The notes under the pieces are model-generated. The model was given only the letters and a program-made list of their open reading frames with translations, did not search any database and was not told the origin of the DNA. Positions 50,698-59,181 of a stretch of DNA of 64,000 bases are shown here, piece after piece (the stretch's first letter is position 1; each line of letters starts with the position of its first letter). A program made the translations under genes and the position numbers. The DNA lies in the NCBI RefSeq assembly GCF_019061185.1, contig NZ_JAHQZU010000007.1, positions 62,001-126,000 of the forward strand, in the 5' to 3' direction. The stretch comes from Paracoccus sp. Z118 (GTDB taxonomy: Bacteria > Pseudomonadota > Alphaproteobacteria > Rhodobacterales > Rhodobacteraceae).

Positions 50698-51366
50698 TCA
50701 CTCCTTGGGAAGATCGGCGCCGTCGGCGTCGTCGTCTGATGTGTCGTCGGTTTCTGTCTCGATGTCGTCGAATTCATCCGGGTCCGCCGCGCGCCCGTCG
50801 CCGATGCCGGCGCCCGCCTCGGCCCCTTCGGGCAGCGTGCCGGCTTCCTTGCGCTGCTTCAGCATCAGCGCGATCAGCTCGTCGGTCAGCAGCAGCTTGG
50901 CGTCGGACAGCCAGTCGAAGTTCAGGCCGATGGTCTGCACCTCGCCCGCTTCCTCGATGTTCAGCAGCACCTCGTCGCCCTCGACCCCGGCCAGAACGCC
51001 CTTGAAGCGCTTGCGGCCGTCGATCGGCTGGTTCGTCTCCAGCCGGGCGTCGTAACCCTCGAACGTGGCAAAGTCCTTGAGGCGGGTCAGCGGCCGGTCG
51101 ATGCCGGGGCTGGAGACTTCAAGATGGAACGCATCCTCCAGCGGGTCTTCCACGTCCAGCGTGGCGCTGACGGCGGTCGAGATGTCGGCGCAGTCATCCA
51201 CGTTGATGCCGCCTTCGGGGCGGTCGGCCATGATCTGAAGGGTGGCGGTCTTGCCCCCTTGCAGGCGCAGGCGCACGAGTTCGAAGCCCAGATCCTCGAT
51301 CACCGGCTGGATGATCTCGGCCAGGCGCCGGTCGATGGCGGTCTTGGCGATGAGGTCGGTGGTCAT
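50698..51366 (-). CDS. rimP: Ribosome maturation factor RimP
   Basis: Assists assembly of the 30S subunit, binding S12. The 222-residue product has the RimP core: [60 protein letters not shown] and [19 protein letters not shown]. The last 55 residues are an acidic extension ([20 protein letters not shown]) beyond the usual 150-residue protein. The ATG at 51366 is preceded by TCAGGGATCGGAC. It is the first gene of rimP-nusA-ylxR-infB. Confidence 0.95.
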   Translation of the reverse strand: MTTDLIAKTAIDRRLAEIIQPVIEDLGFELVRLRLQGGKTATLQIMADRPEGGINVDDCADISTAVSATLDVEDPLEDAFHLEVSSPGIDRPLTRLKDFATFEGYDARLETNQPIDGRKRFKGVLAGVEGDEVLLNIEEAGEVQTIGLNFDWLSDAKLLLTDELIALMLKQRKEAGTLPEGAEAGAGIGDGRAADPDEFDDIETETDDTSDDDADGADLPKE

Positions 51367-51384
51367 GTCCGATCCCTGAAAATG

Positions 51385-51408
51385 AAAAACGGGCCCTGAG
51401 CGGCCCGT
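51385..51408 (-). promoter_or_regulatory. Attenuator-like hairpin in the rimP leader
   Basis: On the minus strand ACGGGCC-GCTCAG-GGCCCGT (51408-51389) is a 7-bp stem followed by TTTTC. It sits about 45 bases after the predicted transcription start and 19 bases before the rimP ATG, so it has the form of an intrinsic terminator inside the operon leader. Confidence 0.6.
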
Positions 51409-51459
51409 GCGAGTTCGTCCGGTGGGCAGGGGGTGGAAGCCTGCGCCGCTGTTGGGAAG

Positions 51460-51488
51460 CATATAGGCCAGCCGCCCGCGCTTGGCAA
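51460..51488 (-). promoter_or_regulatory. Sigma-70-type promoter of rimP-nusA-ylxR-infB
   Basis: On the minus strand TTGCCA (51488-51483), a 17-base spacer and TATATG (51465-51460) precede the rimP ATG by 93 bases. It is the best promoter match in the window. Confidence 0.7.
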
Positions 51489-51511
51489 GGCCGGATTCCA
51501 GACGCCGGATT

Positions 51512-51919
51512 CTAGACCTCGACCGGCGCCTCGTCATGAGCGTGCGGCTGCGCGTGGCCGTGGGTCCGGTAGTAGCGTTCGTCGATCTCGGCGATCACCC
51601 GCTCGGCGTCGCCGCCGGCCTGCAGGCGGATCAGGGCATCGACCTTGGCCTCCATCCGGTCGTCGTTCTCCTTGGACGAGGGCGAGCCGACATAGAGGAA
51701 ATAGGCCAGCCCCACGACCTGCCAGATCAGTTGCAGGAATTCGGACTGCCAGTTCTCGAACGTGTCGCGGGCGACCTGCACGACGTATTCGCCGACCTGC
51801 GGCTCCTGCCCGTGCTGGGCGGCCTCGTCAACGAAGGCGAACCAGGCGAAGCCCCAGTGCAGCCCGATGGAGATCAGGAAGAACGCGGCCGTGATCCAGA
51901 AGTATGCGTATTTTTTCAT
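51512..51919 (-). CDS. DUF6766-like small membrane protein
   Basis: The 135-residue product has a first membrane span (about 5-28; [20 protein letters not shown]) and a loop with [21 protein letters not shown] conserved-looking [20 protein letters not shown] segment leads into a second span. The tail is polar and rich in charged residues and His ([12 protein letters not shown]). The ENWQSEFLQ motif recalls DUF6766 proteins. The function is unknown. It stands alone on the minus strand upstream of the rimP promoter. Confidence 0.5.
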   Translation of the reverse strand: MKKYAYFWITAAFFLISIGLHWGFAWFAFVDEAAQHGQEPQVGEYVVQVARDTFENWQSEFLQLIWQVVGLAYFLYVGSPSSKENDDRMEAKVDALIRLQAGGDAERVIAEIDERYYRTHGHAQPHAHDEAPVEV

Positions 51920-52001
51920 GGCTATCCCCTTTGCGCAGCATCAACTCTGCTGCTGCCGCCGGGGTTGCGTGGATCGGCCGTGCCCTCGCGGGCGGCCGCG
52001 C

Positions 52002-52973
52002 TCAGGCCATCGCGTCCATCGTCCGCACCAGCTCGGCCATGATCCGCGGCTCGCTGAGCGCGTGGCCCGAAGCGGGGATCATCCTGAGGTCGCAGCGGGA
52101 CCAGCCGTCCGCAAGCTCATGGGCCGCAACGGGCGGGCAGACCATGTCGTGGCGGCCCTGCACGATGACGGCGGGCAGATGCTCGATCCGGTGGCGGTCG
52201 CGCAGAAGCTGGCCTTCGTCGAGGAAGCAGCGATTGGCGAAGTAGTGGTTTTCCAGGCGGGCGAAGGCCCGGGCATAGTCGGGCGGCGCGCCCCCGCCCC
52301 CGCCGTGGCTCTCGATCGTGGCGAGCCCGTTTTCCCAGGCGAGCCACGGCTGCGCGAACTGCGCCTCCACCGCCGGGTCGCCACTGAACAGCCGGCGGTG
52401 ATAGGCGGCGATCATGTCGCCGCGCTCGGCCTCGGGGATCGCGGCGCGGAAGCGGGCCCATTGCTCGGGGAAGAAGCGGGCCGCCCCTCCGGCATAGAAC
52501 CAGTCGAGCTCCCGCTCGCGCGCCAGGAACACGCCGCGCAGCACCAGCGCGCTGACCGTCTCCGGGTGCGCCTGCGCAAAGGCCAAGGCCAGCGCCGCGC
52601 CCCAGCTTCCGCCGAACAGCACTGCCGGGGCGAGCTCCAGCGCGCCGACGATCATGGCGATGTCGCCGATCAGATGGGCGGTGGTGTTGCCGCGCACCTC
52701 GGCATGGGGGCGCGAGCGGCCGCAGCCGCGCTGGTCGAACAGCACGATATGCCAGCGATCCGGGTCGAAGAAGCGCCGCATGACCGGGCTGCACCCGCCC
52801 CCCGGCCCGCCATGCAGGACGATCACCGGACGTCCGGCGGGATTGCCGCATTGCTCGACATAGATGTGGTGCCCGTCAGACGCGGGCATCATGTGCCGCG
52901 CGAAGGGCTCGACCGGCGGATACAGCCGGCCGGATGAGGGGGATGCGCCGATTTGCCCTGCCAGCCGGTCCAT
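52002..52973 (-). CDS. pip: Proline iminopeptidase
   Basis: Serine peptidase releasing N-terminal proline. The 323-residue alpha/beta hydrolase has the oxyanion segment [14 protein letters not shown] (about 55), FDQRGCGRS, the nucleophile in [15 protein letters not shown] (about 125) and [10 protein letters not shown] with Asp. The His is in [11 protein letters not shown]. The ATG at 52973 ([11 protein letters not shown]) is chosen; an upstream in-frame ATG at 53036 lies inside ubiG. It is divergent from ubiG with a 50-base gap. Confidence 0.92.
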   Translation of the reverse strand: MDRLAGQIGASPSSGRLYPPVEPFARHMMPASDGHHIYVEQCGNPAGRPVIVLHGGPGGGCSPVMRRFFDPDRWHIVLFDQRGCGRSRPHAEVRGNTTAHLIGDIAMIVGALELAPAVLFGGSWGAALALAFAQAHPETVSALVLRGVFLARERELDWFYAGGAARFFPEQWARFRAAIPEAERGDMIAAYHRRLFSGDPAVEAQFAQPWLAWENGLATIESHGGGGGAPPDYARAFARLENHYFANRCFLDEGQLLRDRHRIEHLPAVIVQGRHDMVCPPVAAHELADGWSRCDLRMIPASGHALSEPRIMAELVRTMDAMA

Positions 52974-53023
52974 GCAATCGGTATACACGCCCAAATCGGG
53001 GCAGGCCAGCAGGGGTGAAACCA

Positions 53024-53767
53024 GTGGAACAGGCACGATCCAGCATCGACCCGGCCGAGGTCGAGAAGTTCCAGGCGATGGCCGCCGAGTGGTGGGACCC
53101 CGACGGCAAGTTCAAGCCGCTGCACATGCTGAATCCGACAAGGCTGGACTACGTCACCGCCCAGATCGCCGCCGAGTTCTCGCGCGACCTGCACGGACCG
53201 CGCCCGTTCGAGGGGCTGCGGCTGCTGGATATCGGCTGCGGCGGCGGGCTGATGGCCGAGCCGATGGCGCGGCTGGGCGCGACCGTCACCGGCGCCGACG
53301 CGGCGGATGGCAACATCGCCGTCGCCCGGCTGCACGCCGAGCAGTCGGGGCTGGAGATCGACTACCGCGCCACCACCGCCGAGGCGCTGGTGACCGAGAA
53401 CCGGACCTTCGACGTGGTGCTGGCGCTGGAGATCGTCGAACACGTCGCCGAGCCCCAGGATTTCGTAACCACCTGCGCGCGGCTGCTGCGGCCCGGCGGG
53501 CTGCTGGTCATGTCCACGCTGAACCGGACCCCGCAAAGCTTCGCCGCCGCCATCCTCGGGGCGGAATGGGTGATGCGCTGGCTGCCGAAGGGCACCCACG
53601 ACTGGAACCGCTTCATCAAGCCGGCCGAGCTTGCCGCGATGATGGACGCCGCCGGCGCGCCGGTCGTGGACCGGGCCGGAATGGTGTTCAATCCCGTGCG
53701 GTGGAGCTGGTCGCTGTCCAAGCGCGACCTGTCGGTGAACTACCTGATGACAGGCATCCGGTCCTGA
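53024..53767 (+). CDS. ubiG: Ubiquinone biosynthesis O-methyltransferase
   Basis: Performs both O-methylations of ubiquinone synthesis. The 247-residue class I SAM methyltransferase has [32 protein letters not shown], the SAM loop [20 protein letters not shown] (about 65), and [26 protein letters not shown] and [10 protein letters not shown] follow, diagnostic for UbiG. The start is GTG at 53024, eight bases after AGGGG (another GTG at 53015 is possible). A 178-base gap with no gene follows before marR on the other strand. Confidence 0.95.
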   Translation: MEQARSSIDPAEVEKFQAMAAEWWDPDGKFKPLHMLNPTRLDYVTAQIAAEFSRDLHGPRPFEGLRLLDIGCGGGLMAEPMARLGATVTGADAADGNIAVARLHAEQSGLEIDYRATTAEALVTENRTFDVVLALEIVEHVAEPQDFVTTCARLLRPGGLLVMSTLNRTPQSFAAAILGAEWVMRWLPKGTHDWNRFIKPAELAAMMDAAGAPVVDRAGMVFNPVRWSWSLSKRDLSVNYLMTGIRS

Positions 53768-53945
53768 GCGGTCGGCGCCGGCGGCCCTTCTTCAGCCGTT
53801 CGGTCGCGGTGGCGCTGGCGCTCTGATCCGGCGGGCGCACATGGCAGTCCGGGCCGGGTGGCCGTCCGTCGCATCCACCGGAGGCGGTGGCCGACCCGCA
53901 TGTCCATGAACTCCCCTGCGGCGGCGATCCGGTCCTGAGCGGCGA

Positions 53946-54395
53946 TCAGACCTCGTCCTCCAGCCGCTCGCGCAGGCGGCGCATAACGGGCAGGATGGCG
54001 CGGACCTGATCGGGGCCGAGATCGCGCACCACGTCGGTCAGCACCGGCATCAGCGCCGCCAGCGCATCGTCGCGGGCCGCCCGACCCGATGGGCTGATCG
54101 AGACGAACTTGCGCCGCGCATCGTCCCAGTCGGGGCGGATATGGACATGCCCCGCCCATTCCAGCCGGGACAGGGTGTTGGTCATCGCCCCGCGCGTGAC
54201 ATGGAAGGCGGCGGCGAGTTCGGCCGGGGTCCGCTCCTCGTTGAGATGGGCGAGCAGGTTCAGGACCGAAAAATGCGACAGCTGCATCCCCCGCGGCAGT
54301 GCCCGCGTGACCATGCTGCGGGCGAGCTGCTCGCTGTTCATCAGTTCCGCGAACAGCGCCGCGGCGAGCGCCTGCGTGGCGGGCGGCTCCCTCAT
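53946..54395 (-). CDS. MarR-family transcription regulator
   Basis: The 149-residue product has the winged HTH (about 40-110): LSHFSVLNLLAHLNEERTPA, ELAAAFHVTRGAMTNTLSRL, and the wing DWDDARRKFVSISPSGRAAR. The N- and C-terminal helices form the dimer. Its start overlaps the stop of the nitrilase-like gene by four bases, so it is the last gene of grxC-nitrilase-marR. The ligand is unknown. Confidence 0.88.
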   Translation of the reverse strand: MREPPATQALAAALFAELMNSEQLARSMVTRALPRGMQLSHFSVLNLLAHLNEERTPAELAAAFHVTRGAMTNTLSRLEWAGHVHIRPDWDDARRKFVSISPSGRAARDDALAALMPVLTDVVRDLGPDQVRAILPVMRRLRERLEDEV

Positions 54396-55258
54396 GCCGG
54401 GGGCTCGGGGCCGAAGATCACCGGATCATGCCGCCACGCCGGAACGCGCCCGCGCGCCGCATCGACCTGCGACAGGTCCAGGGTGACCAGCGTGACGCCG
54501 GGTTCCTCGCCCGCATCGGCCAGCACCTCGCCCCATGGCGCGACGGCGAGCGAATGGCCGTAGCTGCGGCGGGGCCGCGCCTCGGGCGAGTGCGGCGCCG
54601 GGTGGGCGCCGCATTGCGCCGCGGCCAGCACGAAACAGCCGGTCTCGATCGCGCGGGCGCGCAGCAGCACGTGCCAGTGGGCCGCGCCGGTGGTGTCGTT
54701 GAAGGCCGCCGGCACGGTCAGGATGCGAGCCCCCGCGCGGGCGAGGCGGCGGTAGAGATGCGGGAAGCGCACGTCATAGCAGACCGTCATCCCGATCGGC
54801 ACCGGCCCCTGCGCCAGCACCGCGCGGCTGCCGGGGCGGAAGGCGGCGCTTTCTCGATAGCTCTCGGTCGCGGACACGGTCACGTCGAACATGTGGATCT
54901 TGTCGTAACGGGCGGCGATCCGGCCATCGGGGGCGATCAGGAAGCTGCGATTGACGAAGCGCGTCTCGTCCGGCTCATCCGCCCGCAGCGAGATCGAGCC
55001 GATATTCAGCCACACCCCCAGCCGCGCCGCATCCTCGCGTAGCGCGGCAAGGGTGGGGTCTTCCGCCTCGACATGCAGCAGCCTCGCCTGTCGCGCCCGG
55101 TCGGGGGTCAGCAGGTTCGTGACCTCGGGCGTGCAGATGAGCCGCGCCCCCAGCCCCGCCGCCTCGGCCACCAGCTCGCGGGTGACGGGCAGGTTCGCGT
55201 CGGGATCGTCGCCGACGGACAGTTGCACCAATGCGGCCGAGAGCGTGCCTTTCGTCAC
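54392..55258 (-). CDS. Carbon-nitrogen hydrolase (Nit1/deaminated glutathione amidase-like)
   Basis: The 288-residue nitrilase-fold protein has catalytic Glu in LICTPEVTN (about 45), Lys in RYDKIHMFD (about 112) and Cys in MTVCYDVRFPHLYRRLA (about 155). SYGHSLAVAPWGEVLAD lies near the end. The pattern and the position next to grxC fit the Nit1 group, which repairs deaminated glutathione. The start is GTG at 55258, just after the grxC stop. Confidence 0.85.
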   Translation of the reverse strand: MTKGTLSAALVQLSVGDDPDANLPVTRELVAEAAGLGARLICTPEVTNLLTPDRARQARLLHVEAEDPTLAALREDAARLGVWLNIGSISLRADEPDETRFVNRSFLIAPDGRIAARYDKIHMFDVTVSATESYRESAAFRPGSRAVLAQGPVPIGMTVCYDVRFPHLYRRLARAGARILTVPAAFNDTTGAAHWHVLLRARAIETGCFVLAAAQCGAHPAPHSPEARPRRSYGHSLAVAPWGEVLADAGEEPGVTLVTLDLSQVDAARGRVPAWRHDPVIFGPEPPA

Positions 55259-55259
55259 G

Positions 55260-55517
55260 TCAGAGACCCAGCAGCGCGTCCAGCTTGCCCTGCCGGTCAA
55301 GTGCGTGGATCTCGTCCGAGCCGCCCATCGGCTTTCCGTCGATGAAGATCTGCGGCACCGTGCGGCGGCCATTGGCGCGCTGGGTCATCTCGGCCCGCCG
55401 GTCGGGATTCGCGCCGACGTCGATCGTCTCGTAGCTCACGCCCTTCCGGTCCAGCAGCGTGCGCGCCGCGTGGCAATAGGGGCAGGTGCGGGTCATGTAC
55501 ATTTCGACCTTGGGCAT
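55260..55517 (-). CDS. grxC: Glutaredoxin 3
   Basis: Dithiol glutaredoxin. The 85-residue product has the active site TCPYCHAA (residues 10-17), the cis-proline TVPQIFID and the glutathione-binding GGSDEIHALDRQGKL. The ATG at 55517 follows GAAAGGAACGAC. It is the first gene of a three-gene unit with the nitrilase and marR. Confidence 0.95.
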   Translation of the reverse strand: MPKVEMYMTRTCPYCHAARTLLDRKGVSYETIDVGANPDRRAEMTQRANGRRTVPQIFIDGKPMGGSDEIHALDRQGKLDALLGL

Positions 55518-55551
55518 GTCGTTCCTTTCGGGATGGTTGTGCCGCAGGAAC

Positions 55552-56433
55552 CTAAGCCGAGGCGGCGGGGTTCCGCCACCTTTCACCCGGCACGACGCCC
55601 CGCGCCAGCGAAAACGCCATGCTCAGCGCGCCGTCCAGCGGGGTTCCCAGCGGCTCGCGCTGCGGCCAGAGCGGCGCGAGGCGGGCCGCGAAGAGGGGAC
55701 CGAGCCCGCCGGTGAAGGTTACGGCCAGAGGCTCGCCCGGTGGTTGCAGGCGGGTGACATAGGCGGCAATCTGGGCATCCGCCTCGGCCAGAAGTCCGGC
55801 GGCTGCCGGATCGTCCGGGGCCTCAGCCAGCACGCGGGCGCGGACCGCGAAATCCGCGCCGCCCGCCTGCCGCGCGAAGGCGATGATGCCGGGAACGCCG
55901 CCCATCTCGGCCAGCAGCGCGCGGGTCAGCGGACTGTGACGCTCCAGCCCGTCATGGGCGCGCAGCGTCCGGGCGAGCAGGCGCTTGCCGAGCCACGCGC
56001 CGCCGCCCTCATCACCCAGCACCGCGCCGCGCCCGCCGACCGTCTCGACCGCGCCACTGAGGCGCCGCGAGAAGACCGAGCCGGTCCCCAGCGCCGCGAC
56101 GATCCCGTCGGCATCGCCCAGTGCCCCGGCCAGCGCCGTTTCGGCATCCTGCACGATCAGCGCGCGGGCGAAGGGCAGCCGCGCGGGCATCCACTCGCCC
56201 GCCCGCGCCACGTCCGCCCCGGCAAGGCCGAGGCAGGCGGCGCAGTCCGCCCCGTCGCGCCCGGCCAGGGCCTCGGCGGCGACGGCAAGCACCGAAGCCA
56301 GCGCCCCTTCCGGGTCCGACATGACGTTCGCGGGCCCGCCCGCCGCCTGCGCCAGCACCCGGCCGCCCGCATCGGCCAGCACGGCCCGGCAGCCGGTGCC
56401 GCCGCCGTCGATCCCCATCACCCAGCGCGTCAC
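55552..56433 (-). CDS. BadF/BadG-type ATPase, N-acetylglucosamine kinase-like
   Basis: The 293-residue product has the ASKHA phosphate-1 loop VMGIDGGGTGCRAVLADAGG (about 5-24), IVAALGTGSVFSRR (phosphate-2) and VTFTGGLGPLFAARL (adenosine). GAVLGDEGGGAWLGKRLLA is typical of the NagK-like BadF/BadG/BcrA/BcrD family. Likely reaction: ATP-dependent phosphorylation of N-acetylglucosamine or a related sugar. The start is taken as GTG at 56433 after AAGGGGGCGGGC; an ATG at 56475 would add 14 residues. It is divergent from the polyamine genes. Confidence 0.8.
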   Translation of the reverse strand: MTRWVMGIDGGGTGCRAVLADAGGRVLAQAAGGPANVMSDPEGALASVLAVAAEALAGRDGADCAACLGLAGADVARAGEWMPARLPFARALIVQDAETALAGALGDADGIVAALGTGSVFSRRLSGAVETVGGRGAVLGDEGGGAWLGKRLLARTLRAHDGLERHSPLTRALLAEMGGVPGIIAFARQAGGADFAVRARVLAEAPDDPAAAGLLAEADAQIAAYVTRLQPPGEPLAVTFTGGLGPLFAARLAPLWPQREPLGTPLDGALSMAFSLARGVVPGERWRNPAASA

Positions 56434-56579
56434 GCCCGCCCCCTTGGCCCCGTTCGCGCCGGTATGGCGCGGCATCCCGGCCCCGGCAAGCGCGCGTCAC
56501 GGCGCCGTCACACTCGGTTGCCTAGATGGGCCCGCGCACCTATATGCCCGTTTTCCCCTTTCGTCGCAGAGGTTTCGCC

Positions 56580-57689
56580 ATGTCCACGCCTTCCGGCCCG
56601 CAGACGCCGTTCTACCTCATCGACCGCGCGAAGCTGCAGGCGAACATGGACAAGATGGCGTTCCTGCGCGAACGCTCGGGCGCAAGGACCCTGCTGGCGC
56701 TGAAATGCTTCGCCACCTGGGGCGTCTTCGACCAGATGTCGCAATTCATGGACGGCACCACCTCATCCTCTCTGAACGAGTTGCGGCTGGGGCACGAGAA
56801 ATTCGGCGGAGAGACGCATGCCTATTCCGTCGCCTGGGCCGACCACGAGATTGACGAGGCGGTGGGCTATGCCGACAAGATCATCTTCAACAGCCTCGGC
56901 CAACTGGACCGTTTCGCGGACCGGGCGCAGGGGATCGCGCGCGGGCTGCGGCTGAACCCGCGCTTCTCGACCAGCGGCTTCGATCTTGCCGACCCCGCAC
57001 GGCCGTTCTCGCGGCTCGGCGAATGGGACCTGTCGCGGCTGGAACAGGCGATGGACCGCATCAGCGGGGTGATGATCCACTACAACTGCGAGAACAGCGA
57101 CTTCGACCTGTTCGGCAGCCAGTTGGACCGAATCGCGGACGAATTCGGCAGCATCCTCGAACGGCTCGACTGGGTATCGCTGGGCGGCGGCATCCATTTC
57201 ACCGGCGAGGGCTATCCGCTTGAGAAGCTGGCGGACCGGCTGCGGGCCTTCGCCGACCGTTTCGGCGTGCAGGTCTATCTGGAGCCGGGCGAGGCCTCGA
57301 TCACCGGCACCACCACGCTGGAGCTGACGGTGCTGGACCTGCTGAACAACGGCAAGGAAGTCGCCATCGTGGACAGCAGCATCGAAGCGCATATGCTCGA
57401 CCTGCTGATCTACCGGGAGGACGCGAAACTGCCGCAGGAGGGGCCCCACCGATACCAGATCGCCGGCAAGTCCTGTCTTGCGGGCGACATCTTCGGTGAC
57501 GCAAGCTTCGCCCGGCCGCTGAAGGTCGGCGACCGGATCAGCGTGCAGGACGCGGCGGGCTACACGATGGTCAAGAAGAACTGGTTCAACGGCGTCGCCA
57601 TGCCCGCGATCTGCATCCGCGAGATGGACGGATCGATAACGACCGTCCGCACTTTCGACTATGACGATTACCGGGACTCGTTGTCCTGA
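56580..57689 (+). CDS. nspC: Carboxynorspermidine/carboxyspermidine decarboxylase
   Basis: PLP decarboxylase of the alternative spermidine route. The 369-residue alanine-racemase-fold protein has the PLP lysine in LLALKCFATWGVFD (about 40), MIHYNCENSDFDLF, and WVSLGGGIHFTGEGYPLEKL. YLEPGEASITGTTTLELTVL and GKSCLAGDIFGD (catalytic Cys) follow. The ATG at 56580 follows AGAGGTTTCGCC. The dehydrogenase gene follows after 26 bases, so the two steps share a transcript. Confidence 0.93.
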   Translation: MSTPSGPQTPFYLIDRAKLQANMDKMAFLRERSGARTLLALKCFATWGVFDQMSQFMDGTTSSSLNELRLGHEKFGGETHAYSVAWADHEIDEAVGYADKIIFNSLGQLDRFADRAQGIARGLRLNPRFSTSGFDLADPARPFSRLGEWDLSRLEQAMDRISGVMIHYNCENSDFDLFGSQLDRIADEFGSILERLDWVSLGGGIHFTGEGYPLEKLADRLRAFADRFGVQVYLEPGEASITGTTTLELTVLDLLNNGKEVAIVDSSIEAHMLDLLIYREDAKLPQEGPHRYQIAGKSCLAGDIFGDASFARPLKVGDRISVQDAAGYTMVKKNWFNGVAMPAICIREMDGSITTVRTFDYDDYRDSLS

Positions 57690-57715
57690 CCAGCCTCTGA
57701 AAGGAGACCGCAGCG

Positions 57716-58960
57716 GTGGAAAAACCCAACGTCCTCATCATCGGTGCCGGCGGCGTCGCCCAGGTCGTGGCCCACAAGGTCGCGCAATGGGCCGACGAAT
57801 TCGGCGCCATCCACATGGCGAACCGCACCCAGTCCAAGGCCGACGCCATCGTGGACTCGATCCGGGACAAGATGAGGGACGGGGGCCACGCGGCGGGCCG
57901 AACGATTACCACGCACCAGTTGGACGCGATGGATGCCGCTGCGGTGGCGGGGCTCATCCGCGCAACGGACACGAAGATCGTCATCAACGTCGGATCGCCC
58001 TTCCTGAACATGACCGTCCTGCAGGGCTGCATCGACACCGGCGCGGCCTATATCGACACCGCCATCCACGAGGAGGCGGACAAGATCTGCGAGGCGCCGC
58101 CGTGGTATGAGAACTACGAATGGAAGCGCCGCGCGGACTGCGAGGCGGCGGGCGTGACCGCGATCCTCGGCGCGGGCTTCGACCCCGGCGTCGTCAACGC
58201 CTATGCCCGGCTGGCCGAGGATGAGTATTTCGACGAGATCACCTCGATCGACATCGTGGACATCAACGCCGGCTCGCATGGCCGCTATTTCGCCACCAAC
58301 TTCGACCCCGAGATCAACTTCCGCGAATTCACCGGCACGGTCTATTCGTGGCAGGGCGGCGAATGGCGCGAGAACGCCATGTTCGAGGTGGGCCGCGAAT
58401 GGGACCTGCCGGTCGTCGGCAAGCAGACCGCCTATCTGGCGGGCCATGACGAGATCCACTCGCTCTCGGCCCGCTATCCGGCCGCCGACGTGCGGTTCTG
58501 GATGGGCTTCGGGGCGCATTACATCAACGTCTTCACCGTGCTGAAGAGCCTCGGCCTGCTCAGCGAACAGCCGGTCGTCACCGCGGAGGGGCAGGAGGTC
58601 GTGCCGCTGAAGGTGGTCAAGGCCGTGCTGCCCGATCCGGCGAGCCTCGCTTCGGGCTATACCGGCAAGACCTGCATCGGCGATCTGGTCAAGGGCACCC
58701 GCGACGGCAAGCCGGGCGAGGTCTTCATCTACAACGTCTCCGACCATGCCGAGGCATATGCCGAAGTCGGCTCGCAGGGGATCAGCTACACCGCCGGCGT
58801 GCCGCCGGTCGCGGCGGCGGTCCTGATCGCGCGGGGCGAATGGGACGTGAAGCGGATGGTCAACGTCGAGGACATGCCCGCCCGCCCGTTCCTGGAACTG
58901 CTGGGCGAGATGGGCCTGCCGACGCGCGTCATCGACGCCGAGGGCGACCGCCCGATCTGA
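57716..58960 (+). CDS. Carboxynorspermidine/carboxyspermidine dehydrogenase (saccharopine dehydrogenase-like)
   Basis: Condenses aspartate semialdehyde with putrescine (or diaminopropane) using NADPH to give carboxyspermidine, the substrate of NspC. The 414-residue product has the Rossmann motif VLIIGAGGVAQVVAHKVAQW (about 6-25), NVGSPFLNMTVLQGCIDTGA, YIDTAIHEE, and ILGAGFDPGVVNAYARLAED, as in LYS1-like CASDH. The start is GTG at 57716, after AAAGGAGACCGCAGCG. A strong terminator follows. Confidence 0.92.
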   Translation: MEKPNVLIIGAGGVAQVVAHKVAQWADEFGAIHMANRTQSKADAIVDSIRDKMRDGGHAAGRTITTHQLDAMDAAAVAGLIRATDTKIVINVGSPFLNMTVLQGCIDTGAAYIDTAIHEEADKICEAPPWYENYEWKRRADCEAAGVTAILGAGFDPGVVNAYARLAEDEYFDEITSIDIVDINAGSHGRYFATNFDPEINFREFTGTVYSWQGGEWRENAMFEVGREWDLPVVGKQTAYLAGHDEIHSLSARYPAADVRFWMGFGAHYINVFTVLKSLGLLSEQPVVTAEGQEVVPLKVVKAVLPDPASLASGYTGKTCIGDLVKGTRDGKPGEVFIYNVSDHAEAYAEVGSQGISYTAGVPPVAAAVLIARGEWDVKRMVNVEDMPARPFLELLGEMGLPTRVIDAEGDRPI

Positions 58961-58988
58961 CCCGGCCACGCGACCGGCGCATACGACA

Positions 58989-59018
58989 AGGGGCGCGGCC
59001 ACTGCCGCGCCCCTTTTT
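58989..59018 (+). terminator. Rho-independent terminator of the polyamine operon
   Basis: AGGGGCGCGG (58989-58998) pairs with CCGCGCCCCT (59005-59014), a 10-bp perfect stem, followed by TTTT. Confidence 0.88.
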
Positions 59019-59181
59019 CATGGCTGAACACGCCGCAAGCGTCCCCCGAACGGTCGTGGGTTCGAAGGCGGCGGCGCTCCGTGCTTTGGCCCCCGGGAGG
59101 CTCCCGCGGGAACCCCGTCCGCAGACCGGCGTTTGACCTCGGGCGGTTAAGCCGCTCCGCTGAAACGAAAAAGGGACGGAT

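Noticed and set aside
53768..53945. Possible short gene between ubiG and marR
   Set aside because: No frame with a ribosome-binding site and plausible protein; treated as plain intergenic DNA.
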